A stretch of DNA of 64,000 nucleotides from Treponema sp. (GTDB lineage Bacteria; Spirochaetota; Spirochaetia; Treponematales; Breznakiellaceae): positions 106,864 through 170,863 of the forward strand of contig WRMC01000003.1 of the NCBI GenBank assembly GCA_009777335.1. The letters run 5' to 3'. Numbering within the stretch: position 1 is the stretch's first letter; each line of letters starts with the position of its first letter. This document shows positions 42,621 through 51,049 of the stretch, piece by piece. Position numbers and translations under genes: made by a program. Below the pieces are notes generated by a model. It made no database searches and was not told the DNA's origin. It saw only the letters and a program-made list of their open reading frames with translations.

Positions 42621-43705
42621 CGTCTCTCCAGGGCAAAGGAGATCATGGCCTTATCGCCCCCCAGGTAGAGTCTGCCATTCCGGCGGCCCAGAAAGACATG
42701 GGAGCTGGCAAAGGGGGCCCGGTTCATGATGTAGCCGGGGTAGCGTATGCTGGTGAGGACCATCCTATCCTCCCCCGGGGAGCTGAGCACAAAGAGGTAA
42801 CCGTTGCCGCCGGTAGCATCCAGGGCCAGGATCTCCCCCTCTATCTCCAGGCGGCGGCTTACCCGAGAGGGGATGTCCAGGATGCCCAGCCCTCCCTGGA
42901 GCTCAAAGAGGATCTTCGTATCATGGTCGGTAAAGGCCAGGTGTACGGGCCGGCGGAACCCTTCCCCGATAAACTCGTGGTGTATCACCCTATAGGTATC
43001 GCCTGAGCGTTCCATAAGGAGAAAGCGCTGGCTGTCTATGCCGGAGATAATGGCCAGCCGGGAAGCGTCCCGGGACATGGCCAGCCCCAGGATTACCGAG
43101 AGCCGGGAGCCCCCGGGTTCGAAGGGGCTAAAGACCGCTTGGCCCCCCTCATCGAGGAGGAGGATGACCCCGTCCAGGGTGCCCACCAGGACCTGGCCGG
43201 CGGCGGCATCTATGCTGGTGATGGGGGCCGCAAAGTCGTAGGTCCAGAGGACCTGACCCCGGCTGTCCAGGGAGCTAAGGATGTTCTGATCGGACCCTAT
43301 GATAAAGATCCGGTTGTCTAAAAAGAGGGGGTAGCCCCGGGGGTCTTCTATGGAAAGGACCGGATCCTGGCGGCTGTTCATTACCTGGATACGGTCCGGC
43401 TGGGCTTCGTATTCGGCCCAGAGGGTATCCGAAAGGGCCACATAGGTCTGGCGTATATTGTTTAAGGCAAAGGTCCCGTTTTCGTAGAGGTAGCCGTAGC
43501 GCTCCCCCAGGCTAAAGGGCATAAGCTCCCCGGTACCCTCCAGGTCCCTGTCCCCTATGAGGGCCGGGCTCTGCCCCTCCAGGGAGCTAATCCACCGGGG
43601 TCTTAGGATGGTTTCCTGGGGGACCGGACGGGAGGGGACAAAGGTATAGATGATGAAAACCAGAAGCCCCCCCAGGCCTAGCCACTTTTTGTTTCCCTTT
43701 GCCAT
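42617..43705 (-). CDS. Membrane-anchored PQQ/WD-type beta-propeller protein
   Basis: 362 residues. A single hydrophobic segment at residues ~9-25 anchors it. The rest shows repeated blades such as I-F-I-I-G-S-D-Q-N-I-L-S-S-L-D-S-R-G and V-L-V-G-T-L-D-G-V-I-L-L-L-D-E-G-G, typical of PQQ-like propellers. It would sit in the periplasm and bind a protein or polymer. ATG 43705 is preferred to an upstream TTG at 43726. Its stop overlaps the next gene, so the two products may cooperate. No family name is assigned. Confidence 0.7.
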   Translation of the reverse strand: MAKGNKKWLGLGGLLVFIIYTFVPSRPVPQETILRPRWISSLEGQSPALIGDRDLEGTGELMPFSLGERYGYLYENGTFALNNIRQTYVALSDTLWAEYEAQPDRIQVMNSRQDPVLSIEDPRGYPLFLDNRIFIIGSDQNILSSLDSRGQVLWTYDFAAPITSIDAAAGQVLVGTLDGVILLLDEGGQAVFSPFEPGGSRLSVILGLAMSRDASRLAIISGIDSQRFLLMERSGDTYRVIHHEFIGEGFRRPVHLAFTDHDTKILFELQGGLGILDIPSRVSRRLEIEGEILALDATGGNGYLFVLSSPGEDRMVLTSIRYPGYIMNRAPFASSHVFLGRRNGRLYLGGDKAMISFALERR

Positions 43706-43788
43706 ATTTTTTCCCAACTGCTTCAATTTTTATAGTAATATACTGTTAGTATAACAATTTTAACGGACATTAGTTAAGGGAGAAAGGG

Positions 43789-44196
43789 ATGAGTAGCATC
43801 AACCTGGACCAGTTGTTTCAAGAGGCCCTCAAGGCCGCAGAGGGGGCCTATGCCCCCTATTCCAAGTTCCGGGTGGGGGCGGCCCTCCTCTCGGAGGACG
43901 GAACCCTTTTTACGGGCTGTAACATAGAAAACCGTTCCTACGGGCTTACGGTCTGCGCCGAGCGAACCGCCGTCTTTAAGGCCGTCAGCCAGGGGCATAG
44001 GCGTTTTATCGCCCTGGCGGTCTCTACCCCCGATTCGGAGCCCCCCGTGGGACCCTGCGGAGCCTGCAGGCAGGTCTTAAGCGAGTTCATGGCAGGGGAT
44101 GCCCCGGTACGCTTTGGGGGCTCCGGCCCTGAGCGGGTGGATACCACCATAGGGGCCCTCTATCCCTTCGATTCCCTCCATGAATTGCGAGATTGA
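43789..44196 (+). CDS. cdd: Cytidine deaminase
   Basis: 135 residues, the short tetrameric type. A-Y-A-P-Y-S-K-F-R-V-G-A, the C-A-E-R-T-A motif (Cys ligand and catalytic Glu) and P-C-G-A-C-R-Q (two Cys ligands) are all present. It converts cytidine and deoxycytidine to uridine forms in pyrimidine salvage. The ATG follows GGGAGAAAGGG. It is a single gene in this position, divergent from the propeller protein. Confidence 0.95.
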   Translation: MSSINLDQLFQEALKAAEGAYAPYSKFRVGAALLSEDGTLFTGCNIENRSYGLTVCAERTAVFKAVSQGHRRFIALAVSTPDSEPPVGPCGACRQVLSEFMAGDAPVRFGGSGPERVDTTIGALYPFDSLHELRD

Positions 44197-44212
44197 GTAT
44201 AATAGAAATCTC

Positions 44213-44241
44213 TTGCAAATTTTGCGGTTATGTGCTATCCT
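44213..44241 (+). promoter_or_regulatory. Promoter of the HTH-EIIA gene
   Basis: TTGCAA (44213-44218), 17 bases and TATCCT (44236-44241), 35 bases before the ATG. It is leadered, with an AGGAAGGG ribosome site. Confidence 0.4.
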
Positions 44242-44276
44242 TTGACTAATATTACAGGAATGGGCAGGAAGGGTAG

Positions 44277-44933
44277 ATGAATAGTGATGATATCCTCACC
44301 ATCGACGAAGTAGCCAAGTATTTACGGGTTTCGGAGCGGACGGTCTATGATTGGGCCCAGAAGGGAGAAATCCCCTCGGGTAAAATTGGCACGGCCTGGC
44401 GCTTTAAGAGGTCCGATTTAGAGAACTGGGTTAATACCCGCCTTTCGACCAGCCACCTGGAGATGCCCGAGGGGAACATCCAGCTGGAAACCATCATATC
44501 CCCGGACCGGATCATTTTTATCAGCGACCTCACCAAGCGGGAGGCCCTTTTGGCCCTGGTGGATAACATAGCCACGGCCCCCCAGATCAAAAACCGCCAG
44601 GAATTGGCCCAGGAGATCCTCAAGCGGGAAGAACTCATGAGCACCGCCATAGGCCGGGGCATCGCGATTCCCCATATCCGGCTTCCTTCGATCACCGACC
44701 TGGTGGTCTCGGTGGGGATAAGCCGCACCGACATAGGGGATTTCCAGACCCTGGACGACGAGCCGGTACGGCTCCTTTTGATGATCGCCGCGGCCTACAA
44801 CCAGCATGCCTATTACCTTCAGGCCCTGGCCTTCTTTAGCCGGCGCTTAAAAAACCGGGAACTGCGGAACGCCCTTCTGGCCTCGGAAAACCCCCAGGAG
44901 GTCTGTCAGATCCTCACCGGGTCCCGGGCCTAA
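44277..44933 (+). CDS. Excisionase-type HTH fused to PTS EIIA domain
   Basis: 218 residues. Residues ~5-55 form a MerR/excisionase-type helix-turn-helix (I-D-E-V-A-K-Y-L-R-V-S-E-R-T-V-Y-D-W). Residues ~70-218 are an EIIA-2 (fructose/mannitol/Ntr) domain with H133 in I-A-I-P-H-I-R, the expected phospho-acceptor. Phosphorylation by HPr could therefore control DNA binding. No EIIB/EIIC, ptsI or ptsH lies in this window. The targets are unknown; the family is seen in spirochaetes. Confidence 0.85.
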   Translation: MNSDDILTIDEVAKYLRVSERTVYDWAQKGEIPSGKIGTAWRFKRSDLENWVNTRLSTSHLEMPEGNIQLETIISPDRIIFISDLTKREALLALVDNIATAPQIKNRQELAQEILKREELMSTAIGRGIAIPHIRLPSITDLVVSVGISRTDIGDFQTLDDEPVRLLLMIAAAYNQHAYYLQALAFFSRRLKNRELRNALLASENPQEVCQILTGSRA

Positions 44934-46099
44934 TCAAATAAAATCCCTATCCAATGCTCTATGTTGCTGTGGTCCTGGGCGATAAGACCCAGGTCCACAA
45001 CACGGGTAGTTTCGGCCACCATATAGGTTCTGCCCTGGAGGGGGAACCGGGCCCCGGGGCCTTCCAGATCCCCCAGGCCCATGGCATGGGAGAGGTGCCG
45101 GGATACCATGATCCCCGCATTGATGTTGTTCTGTCTTAGGATCAGGGCCCAGAGCATGGCCCTGGGATCACAATCCCCCCGGCCTTCGACGGCCATGCTT
45201 ACCAGGTTTAGGAAATCGCTCCCCATCTGATCCCGTTCGTAGGTAAAGGACTGGACCCAGGAGAGGACCTGCTCGGCAAAGCGCCGGTTGTCCAGGGGGG
45301 GGACATTAAAGTGCCGCTCCACTTGGAAGGCGATGTCTATGAGGCGTTCGAAGGAATCCCTGTAGATGGCCCGGTAAAACCTGGTCCAGGCCTCCTGCCA
45401 GGTGGGTTCTGCTTCATAATTTAACAGGACCAAAGCCTCCCGGTCTATCAGGGTCTGGGAGGCCAGGGCATCATCGGCGTCTATCCAGGCATGGAGGCCC
45501 AGGCCATAGATGGGAACCCGGAGGGGATTCTCCCGGGGAAAGGTAAAGTCCGTGATGGGCCCCGGAGCACGCCTATCCGCCTCTTCGGGGGCCAGAGAAT
45601 CCAGGGCAGAGAGGTGGAAGACCTGGAGGGCCCATATCTCTGCGGGGCCATATGCCATGGCGAGCAGCAGGGGCCTCTGGCTCTGGGCCAGGGGGCCCAG
45701 GGGGATGGGGGGCAGGGGGAGTTCTATGGCCAGGGCCCAGCCGGAAAGAGACCCGGCCCCCAGGCTAAAGTCCAGTTCTATGATGCAGGCCTCTTTGTCC
45801 CGGTAGATGAAAAACTCCGCATCTCCGGCATTTCCCAGGCGGCCCTGGATGTCGGCCACCAGGGCCGGGAGGCTGTCATAGGGGGAGGGGCTCCCCCCTT
45901 CGGAGTGGTAGACGACGATATCAAAACGGGCATCGCTGGGCCCCTCAAAGGAGAAGCGGTTCCTCCCGTCCCCCTCGGTAAAGTAGTAGCCCTCGGGGAG
46001 ATCCAGGCGGAAGCCCCAGGTGGGGGAGTACATGGGCTCCCCGTAAAGGAGGAGCCCCCCCAGAAAGAGGAGGGGAAGTAAAAACTTTGCGGCCTTCAT
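44930..46099 (-). CDS. Exported transglutaminase-like protein
   Basis: 389 residues from ATG 46099. Residues ~3-20 form a signal peptide. The C-terminal third has a transglutaminase-like triad: Cys in G-R-G-D-C-D-P-R, His in L-S-H-A-M-G and a later Asp in R-V-V-D-L. Such domains work as peptidases or crosslinkers of envelope proteins. No ribosome site is seen; CATAAT ends six bases upstream. It overlaps the convergent EIIA gene by 4 bases and is divergent from the pseudouridine synthase. Confidence 0.65.
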   Translation of the reverse strand: MKAAKFLLPLLFLGGLLLYGEPMYSPTWGFRLDLPEGYYFTEGDGRNRFSFEGPSDARFDIVVYHSEGGSPSPYDSLPALVADIQGRLGNAGDAEFFIYRDKEACIIELDFSLGAGSLSGWALAIELPLPPIPLGPLAQSQRPLLLAMAYGPAEIWALQVFHLSALDSLAPEEADRRAPGPITDFTFPRENPLRVPIYGLGLHAWIDADDALASQTLIDREALVLLNYEAEPTWQEAWTRFYRAIYRDSFERLIDIAFQVERHFNVPPLDNRRFAEQVLSWVQSFTYERDQMGSDFLNLVSMAVEGRGDCDPRAMLWALILRQNNINAGIMVSRHLSHAMGLGDLEGPGARFPLQGRTYMVAETTRVVDLGLIAQDHSNIEHWIGILFD

Positions 46100-46108
46100 G
46101 GTATAATT

Positions 46109-46792
46109 ATGGACCATATGCAGAAAACCTTAAAGGGTGTCCCCCTCCTCTGGGAAAACGAACACTGCCTTATTTTCGATAAACCCCAGGGCCTGGCGGT
46201 CCAGGGAGGGGCGGGGATCAAGGTGTCCCTGGATTCCCTGCTGGAAGAATGCTATACCCCACGGCCCCTTTTGGTTCACCGCCTGGACCGGGATACTTCG
46301 GGGCTCATCCTGGCCGCCAAAAACGGCAAGGCCGCGGCGGACATGGCGGCCCTCTTTGCCAGGGGGGCCCTTAAGCGGCGCTACCTGGGGGTTTGTACCG
46401 GGATCCCCCGGGAACAAGAGGGCCGTATAAGCCTGGACCTGGAAGAGGGGGGGAAGGTGAAAAAGGCTGAGACCCGCTACAGGGTCCTCCAGCACCGGGC
46501 CCTGGGGGAACAGAGCTGGGCCCTCTTGGAGCTGGACCTGGGGACCGGCCGGATGCACCAGATCCGGCGTCACCTGGCCCAGATTGGTCACCCCCTCCTG
46601 GGGGATCAGAAGTACGGTGACTTCGCCCTAAACAGGGCCCTAAAAAAAACCATGGGCCTTAAGCAGCTCCTCCTCCATGCCTGGGCCCTGACCATCCCCC
46701 CCTCGGCCTTCTGCCCCGGGGGTCTGGAAATTTCCGCCCCTCCCCCAGAGTATTTTGAGCTCTATATAGAGCCCTCAATGTTGAGGCGTTGA
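46109..46792 (+). CDS. RluA-family pseudouridine synthase
   Basis: 227 residues, with no S4 domain. The catalytic motif is V-H-R-L-D-R-D-T-S-G (Asp nucleophile, residue ~57), and D-K-P-Q-G-L-A-V-Q and R-M-H-Q-I-R-R-H-L-A are family hallmarks. It converts specific uridines in rRNA or tRNA to pseudouridine. ATG 46109 is one base after TATAAT (46102-46107), so the second ATG at 46118 may be the real start. That TATAATTATA is symmetrical and may serve both directions. Confidence 0.9.
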   Translation: MDHMQKTLKGVPLLWENEHCLIFDKPQGLAVQGGAGIKVSLDSLLEECYTPRPLLVHRLDRDTSGLILAAKNGKAAADMAALFARGALKRRYLGVCTGIPREQEGRISLDLEEGGKVKKAETRYRVLQHRALGEQSWALLELDLGTGRMHQIRRHLAQIGHPLLGDQKYGDFALNRALKKTMGLKQLLLHAWALTIPPSAFCPGGLEISAPPPEYFELYIEPSMLRR

Positions 46793-46825
46793 CATTCCCC
46801 CCCCTTTTCCCATGATACTCTGCTT

Positions 46826-47530
46826 ATGGAAGAGACTCTTATCACCAGGGCCTATCTTGATAGTCTGAGCACCGGGGAACTCATTAGGCTGGCAGATACC
46901 TTTGGGGTCTATATGCCCCTGGACCTGGACCGGATTCTCATTATCGAAGAGCTCCTGGAGCTCAGTTCTCTCGACGATTCCCTGGACGATGAGGAACAGG
47001 AGCCGGATCTGGAAGATTCGGTCCTGACCGAAACGGCGGCTCTTCCCAAGCAGTATAACATTACCTTCATCGAACTCATGATCCGGGATCCCCTCTGGGC
47101 CTTTGCCTTCTGGGAAATCAAGACCCAGGATAAAGAGCAGTTTGAAAAGTCCCCCTCGTTTCAAGGGTACTACCTCAAACTCACGGCGGGGCAGAAGACC
47201 GAGGAACTTTTTACGGTCCAGATTAGCCCCGAAGACCACGCCCGCTATATCAACCTGGACCTTTTTTCCGCTCCCGCACCGGGGACCGATAAGAAGGACC
47301 GGCAGTATAGGGTGGAACTCTGCGTGGCCCTGGGGGAGACCGAGACCATCCTGGCCTCATCCAATGTGATAGAGATCCCCCCCCTGCCCGAGGCCCTTCC
47401 GGGGCCGGCTAAAACAGGCTCCCGGAGGACCGCGGCGGCAAACCCCCTGGTGAAGCTCTCGGGTTTTGAGGACTTTCAGATTATACGCCGAAACGAGAGG
47501 ACCCCCCGTTCCAAGGGACGCCCCGGATGA
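46826..47530 (+). CDS. DUF4912-type protein
   Basis: 234 residues. The core P-K-Q-Y-N-I-T-F-I-E-L-M-I-R-D-P-L-W-A-F-A-F-W-E-I is the DUF4912 signature, with flanking acidic (residues ~45-70) and basic (C-terminal ~35) regions. The domain is often encoded beside GH57 alpha-glucan enzymes, as here, where the next start overlaps by 4 bases. A role in glycogen metabolism is an inference from this pairing. Confidence 0.8.
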   Translation: MEETLITRAYLDSLSTGELIRLADTFGVYMPLDLDRILIIEELLELSSLDDSLDDEEQEPDLEDSVLTETAALPKQYNITFIELMIRDPLWAFAFWEIKTQDKEQFEKSPSFQGYYLKLTAGQKTEELFTVQISPEDHARYINLDLFSAPAPGTDKKDRQYRVELCVALGETETILASSNVIEIPPLPEALPGPAKTGSRRTAAANPLVKLSGFEDFQIIRRNERTPRSKGRPG

Positions 47531-49110
47531 GCAAGGAACCGGTCCTTTCATTTGTCCTAAACGGCCATGTACCCTTTGTCCGTCACCCCGAGCAGGCTTT
47601 TGCCCCCCAGGAGATCCGGTTCTATGAATCCCTCTCGGAAACCTATATCCCCCTCCTGGAGGTCTTTGACCGCCTCGACCGGGACCATATCCCCTTTAGG
47701 ATGGGCCTCTCCCTATCGCCCACCCTCTGTCATATGCTGACCGATGAACTATTGATCAGCCGCTACCTGGACTACACGGACCGGCAGATAGAATTTGGGA
47801 GCCAGGAGCTGGAGCGCTGCAAGAACATGCCCCAGGAGCTGGAACTGGCCAGGATGCACTACGACAAGATCCTGGACCGGAGGATCTTCTTTACCGAGCG
47901 CTACGAAAAAAACATCCTCCGGGGCTTTGACTACTACCAGAAGAAGGGGCGGCTGGAAATTCTGGCCACCGCGGCCACCCATGCCTTTCTGCCCTTTTAC
48001 ACCTCCTACGGCGAGGCGGTCCAGGCCCAGTTTGAGGTGGCCATCTCTACCTACCGCAGCTGCTTTGGCAAGTACCCCCAGGGCTTTTGGCTCCCCGAAC
48101 TGGGCTGGAAGGGGGACCTGGACTACTGGCTCAGATCCTATAACTTTGGCTATACCATCGTTCCCCCCCATGCCCTGACCTACGGGGAGCCCTATGCTTC
48201 CAAGGGGACCTTCTACCCCCTCAAGACGCCCCTGGGGATCATTACCTTTGGCAGGGATTTTTATGCCGCCCAGGATCTAAAGGCCATGTCCCGGGATCCC
48301 CTCTACCGCAACCATCGGGACCAGGGCTTTGAATTACCTAAAGATCAAGTGGAGGCCTTTTTGGGGCCCCAGGGGAGCCGCACCAAGACGGGCTACAAGT
48401 ATTGGGCCGCCGGAGAAGACGGCCTGGGCAAGATTCCCTATCGCAGTGAAGAAGCCCTCAAGAAGGCCCAGGCCCAGGCTGCAGCCTTCCTGGATGCCCG
48501 GCTGGAACGCCTGGCCGCCGCCAAGGCCCACATGAGCGGCCCCCCCTTGAGCATCTGCGCCTTCGATGCCGATGACTTTGGCCGCCACTGGTTCGAGGGC
48601 CCCCTCTTCCTGGAGACCCTCTTTAGGGAGAGCCATGCCCGCTCGGAGGCCCTCTTTCTGACCCCCTCGGAAATCTTAAGCCGCCTCGAGGGCCCCTCAA
48701 TCCAGACCTTAAGCCCCGAGTTTTCTTCCTGGGGGCCCAACGGCTATGCGGAGCCCTGGCTGGATTCATCCAACGACTGGATGTACCGCCACACCATGAG
48801 GGCCCTGGACAGGATGGTAGAAATGGCTGAACGCTTCCCCGATAACACGGGCCTTAAAGAGCGGGCTCTGAACCAGGCAGCCCGGGAGATCCTCCTGGTC
48901 CTGGCCTCCGACTGGCCCAAGCTGCTCTACGAACAGCAGGAACACGCCGAGTACGCCCGGAGCCGCATCGAGGGCTCCCTGCGAAACTTTACCACCATCT
49001 ACGAGGCCCTGGGGAGTAACTATATAAGTACCGAATGGTTAACCCAGCTGGAGCGGAGGCATAATATCTTCCCCCAGATAAACTACCGGATCTTTAGGCG
49101 CAAGCATTAG
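47527..49110 (+). CDS. GH57 family 1,4-alpha-glucan branching enzyme
   Basis: 527 residues. It opens F-V-L-N-G-H-V-P-F-V-R-H-P, as in GH57/DUF1957 proteins. The nucleophile Glu is in G-F-W-L-P-E-L-G-W (residue ~185), and the acid/base Asp is in F-D-A-D-D-F-G-R-H-W-F-E-G-P (residue ~350). These enzymes make alpha-1,6 branches in glycogen. The length matches the ~530-residue branching type, which favours this over amylopullulanase. ATG start overlapping the DUF4912 gene. Confidence 0.9.
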   Translation: MSKEPVLSFVLNGHVPFVRHPEQAFAPQEIRFYESLSETYIPLLEVFDRLDRDHIPFRMGLSLSPTLCHMLTDELLISRYLDYTDRQIEFGSQELERCKNMPQELELARMHYDKILDRRIFFTERYEKNILRGFDYYQKKGRLEILATAATHAFLPFYTSYGEAVQAQFEVAISTYRSCFGKYPQGFWLPELGWKGDLDYWLRSYNFGYTIVPPHALTYGEPYASKGTFYPLKTPLGIITFGRDFYAAQDLKAMSRDPLYRNHRDQGFELPKDQVEAFLGPQGSRTKTGYKYWAAGEDGLGKIPYRSEEALKKAQAQAAAFLDARLERLAAAKAHMSGPPLSICAFDADDFGRHWFEGPLFLETLFRESHARSEALFLTPSEILSRLEGPSIQTLSPEFSSWGPNGYAEPWLDSSNDWMYRHTMRALDRMVEMAERFPDNTGLKERALNQAAREILLVLASDWPKLLYEQQEHAEYARSRIEGSLRNFTTIYEALGSNYISTEWLTQLERRHNIFPQINYRIFRRKH

Positions 49111-49559
49111 TTCCGCCGAAACTCCCGTTCTACTTCCCGTTGAAGGTCCCTGTCCCGGATCCCCGCCCGCTTGTCATATTGCTTCTTCCCCTTGCAGAGC
49201 CCCAGCTCTACCTTGACCCTCCCGTTCTTAAAGTAGAAGGAAAGGGGAATCAGGGTGTAGCCCCGCTCGTCGGTTTTTCGGGCGATCCGTTTTATTTCGT
49301 CCCGGTGCAAGAGGAGCCGCTTCCGGCGGTCTGGGTCGTGATTAAAGACCGAAGAAAAGGGGTTCTCGGCCACCCGAAGAGACCTAAGCCAGACCTCCTT
49401 GTCTACCACCTCCGCCCAGGCATCGGGGAAGGATATTTTGCCGTCCCGAAAGGATTTAACCTCGGTGCCCAAAAGCTCGATTCCGCACTCGTAGGTTTCT
49501 TCTACGGTGTAATCGTAGCGGGCCCGGCGGTTCAGGGCGATGATCTTATGGCCGCTCAT
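49107..49559 (-). CDS. smpB: SsrA-binding protein SmpB
   Basis: 150 residues. N-terminal I-A-L-N-R-R-A-R-Y-D-Y, then G-I-E-L-L-G-T-E-V-K-S and the C-terminal basic tail K-G-K-K-Q-Y-D-K-R are diagnostic. SmpB delivers tmRNA to stalled ribosomes. The gene overlaps the convergent GH57 gene by 4 bases and the upstream PEGA gene by 4. No ssrA gene was seen in the window. Confidence 0.96.
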   Translation of the reverse strand: MSGHKIIALNRRARYDYTVEETYECGIELLGTEVKSFRDGKISFPDAWAEVVDKEVWLRSLRVAENPFSSVFNHDPDRRKRLLLHRDEIKRIARKTDERGYTLIPLSFYFKNGRVKVELGLCKGKKQYDKRAGIRDRDLQREVEREFRRN

Positions 49560-51001
49560 GGAGAGCTTTCCAGGGGAGCGATGACGGGCCTAAAGGAAAC
49601 GAAGGGGGAGCTAAAATGGGGGGGAAGGGAGGCCCGGGTCTCCAGGTCCACCGAGCCGGGGCTGTTGATCCAGGACCCGCCTCTTAGGGGCCGCTCGGGG
49701 GAAAACTCCCGGGTCCCTGGGGGGATCTTTAGATAGGACAGGGGGGCAAAGGGTTCGGCGCACCATTCCCAGAAGTCCCCGTAGGCTATGGCCCCGGCCC
49801 TGGCGGCGTACTCCCACTCGGCTTCGGTGGGGAGCCTGAGTTCCCAGGACTCAAAGCCCGGGGGCAGAGAGGAAGAGAGCCAATTGCAAAAGGCCGCCGC
49901 CGCATGCCAGGAGACCGCCGAGATCTCCTCACTGGGCCGTCCGGGGTAAAAGATCAGTTCCAGGTATTCGTGGCTCACCAGGCCCAGGTCCAGCAGGTCT
50001 GCCATATTATCCTGCCCCCAGTGGGGTTCCTCTTCTAAAAAGGCCTCCCAGGCGGCGATGCTTACGATGTCCCGGCTGATATAGAAGGGCCCGGGGGAAA
50101 GGGATGAATCGGAGGGGACAAAGCGAAAGGCCAGGGGCCCCGCCTGTATGACCGCCCCCGAAGCCGGGACTGGGCCTGCTTGTACCGGGGCACTGATCTG
50201 GGCCTGGGCATACCAGGGGGATCTGCGCAAAAGGGCTTCTTCTTCCCCCCGGAGGAGCTCCGCCAGGGCCAGGGCAGCCCGGGGGTTAGCCTCCAGGTAG
50301 CTTAAAAGATCCCCCGCACTGCCCAAGAGGCTAATGGGGGAGGGGGAGATTCCCCCGCTGTCCAGGAGGATCTTGGCCCGGCTCAGGTCCCTCAAGGCCC
50401 CCCGGGTAAGGGTAAAGCGGGCCGAGGCTGCCAGGGTCTGGCCCATAGCTTCCCGGATTGCCGGGTCCAGAGCGGCGGGGGCCAGCCTATAGACCCCCTC
50501 AGAGAGGCTCAGGGGGATCTGGTAGACCACATTGGGCTCCCCTGCCAGGGACCAGGCGGCAAATTCCTCCGCCGCCTGTATTAGGGCCTCGGCGGGGTTG
50601 ATTGATTGAAGAGAAAGATGCAGCTCCTCCCGCCGGGGGAAGAAGCGGGAAGCGAAGACCCGCCCCCCCACTTCCAGCTGTACCTGGGCGGGTTCGAAGC
50701 CCGGAAGGCGCAGTTCCAGCTGCCTTTGCCCCCGGGGGGCGAAGATCTCCGCCGGGGAGGCGGCCATATAGGCCCCGTCCAGGATGATGGCGGCCCCCCA
50801 GGGTTCCGAGCGGACCAGGATGACCGAGCCGGGCCTCGAGAGGCCAGGGTAGAGGAGCAGGATGAACAGGATGAGGAGCAGGGCCAGGCCGTAAAGTATC
50901 GCCAGGTAACGGCCGGGCTCCATTCCAATGATGGGTTTTAGTCTGACCCGGTCTTCTTCTCTCATGGAGGTGTCAATTTCGGGCCTCTGTGTTTTGGACA
51001 T
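49556..51001 (-). CDS. Membrane protein with PEGA and formylglycine-enzyme-like domains
   Basis: 481 residues from ATG 51001. One TM segment at residues ~32-52 is followed by a PEGA domain (residues ~60-130; I-L-D-G-A-Y-M-A-A-S-P-A-E-I). The C-terminal ~180 residues are FGE-sulfatase-like: V-S-W-H-A-A-A-A-F-C-N-W-L, R-L-P-T-E-A-E-W-E-Y-A-A-R-A-G and L-R-G-G-S-W. The catalytic cysteines of true formylglycine enzymes are not evident, so a structural or binding role is likely. ATG 51001 coincides with the expected transcription start of a consensus promoter. Confidence 0.8.
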   Translation of the reverse strand: MSKTQRPEIDTSMREEDRVRLKPIIGMEPGRYLAILYGLALLLILFILLLYPGLSRPGSVILVRSEPWGAAIILDGAYMAASPAEIFAPRGQRQLELRLPGFEPAQVQLEVGGRVFASRFFPRREELHLSLQSINPAEALIQAAEEFAAWSLAGEPNVVYQIPLSLSEGVYRLAPAALDPAIREAMGQTLAASARFTLTRGALRDLSRAKILLDSGGISPSPISLLGSAGDLLSYLEANPRAALALAELLRGEEEALLRRSPWYAQAQISAPVQAGPVPASGAVIQAGPLAFRFVPSDSSLSPGPFYISRDIVSIAAWEAFLEEEPHWGQDNMADLLDLGLVSHEYLELIFYPGRPSEEISAVSWHAAAAFCNWLSSSLPPGFESWELRLPTEAEWEYAARAGAIAYGDFWEWCAEPFAPLSYLKIPPGTREFSPERPLRGGSWINSPGSVDLETRASLPPHFSSPFVSFRPVIAPLESSP

Positions 51002-51008
51002 CAACGGA

Positions 51009-51037
51009 ATTATAGGAAAGCCCCTCTGTCTTGTCAA
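51009..51037 (-). promoter_or_regulatory. Consensus promoter of the PEGA gene
   Basis: TTGACA (51037-51032), exactly 17 bases and TATAAT (51014-51009) on the minus strand. It is a perfect match to both consensus boxes. Seven bases separate the -10 from ATG 51001. Coding sequence upstream of 51001 would lie in the promoter itself. Confidence 0.7.
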
Positions 51038-51049
51038 CGATTGGCGTTC

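Noticed and set aside
43727..43788. Bidirectional promoter between the propeller protein and cdd
   Set aside because: Several TATA-like strings are present but no -35/-10 pair with proper spacing.
49107..51001. tmRNA (ssrA) near smpB
   Set aside because: No tRNA-like ends or tag-coding segment were found in the neighbouring sequence, which is fully coding.
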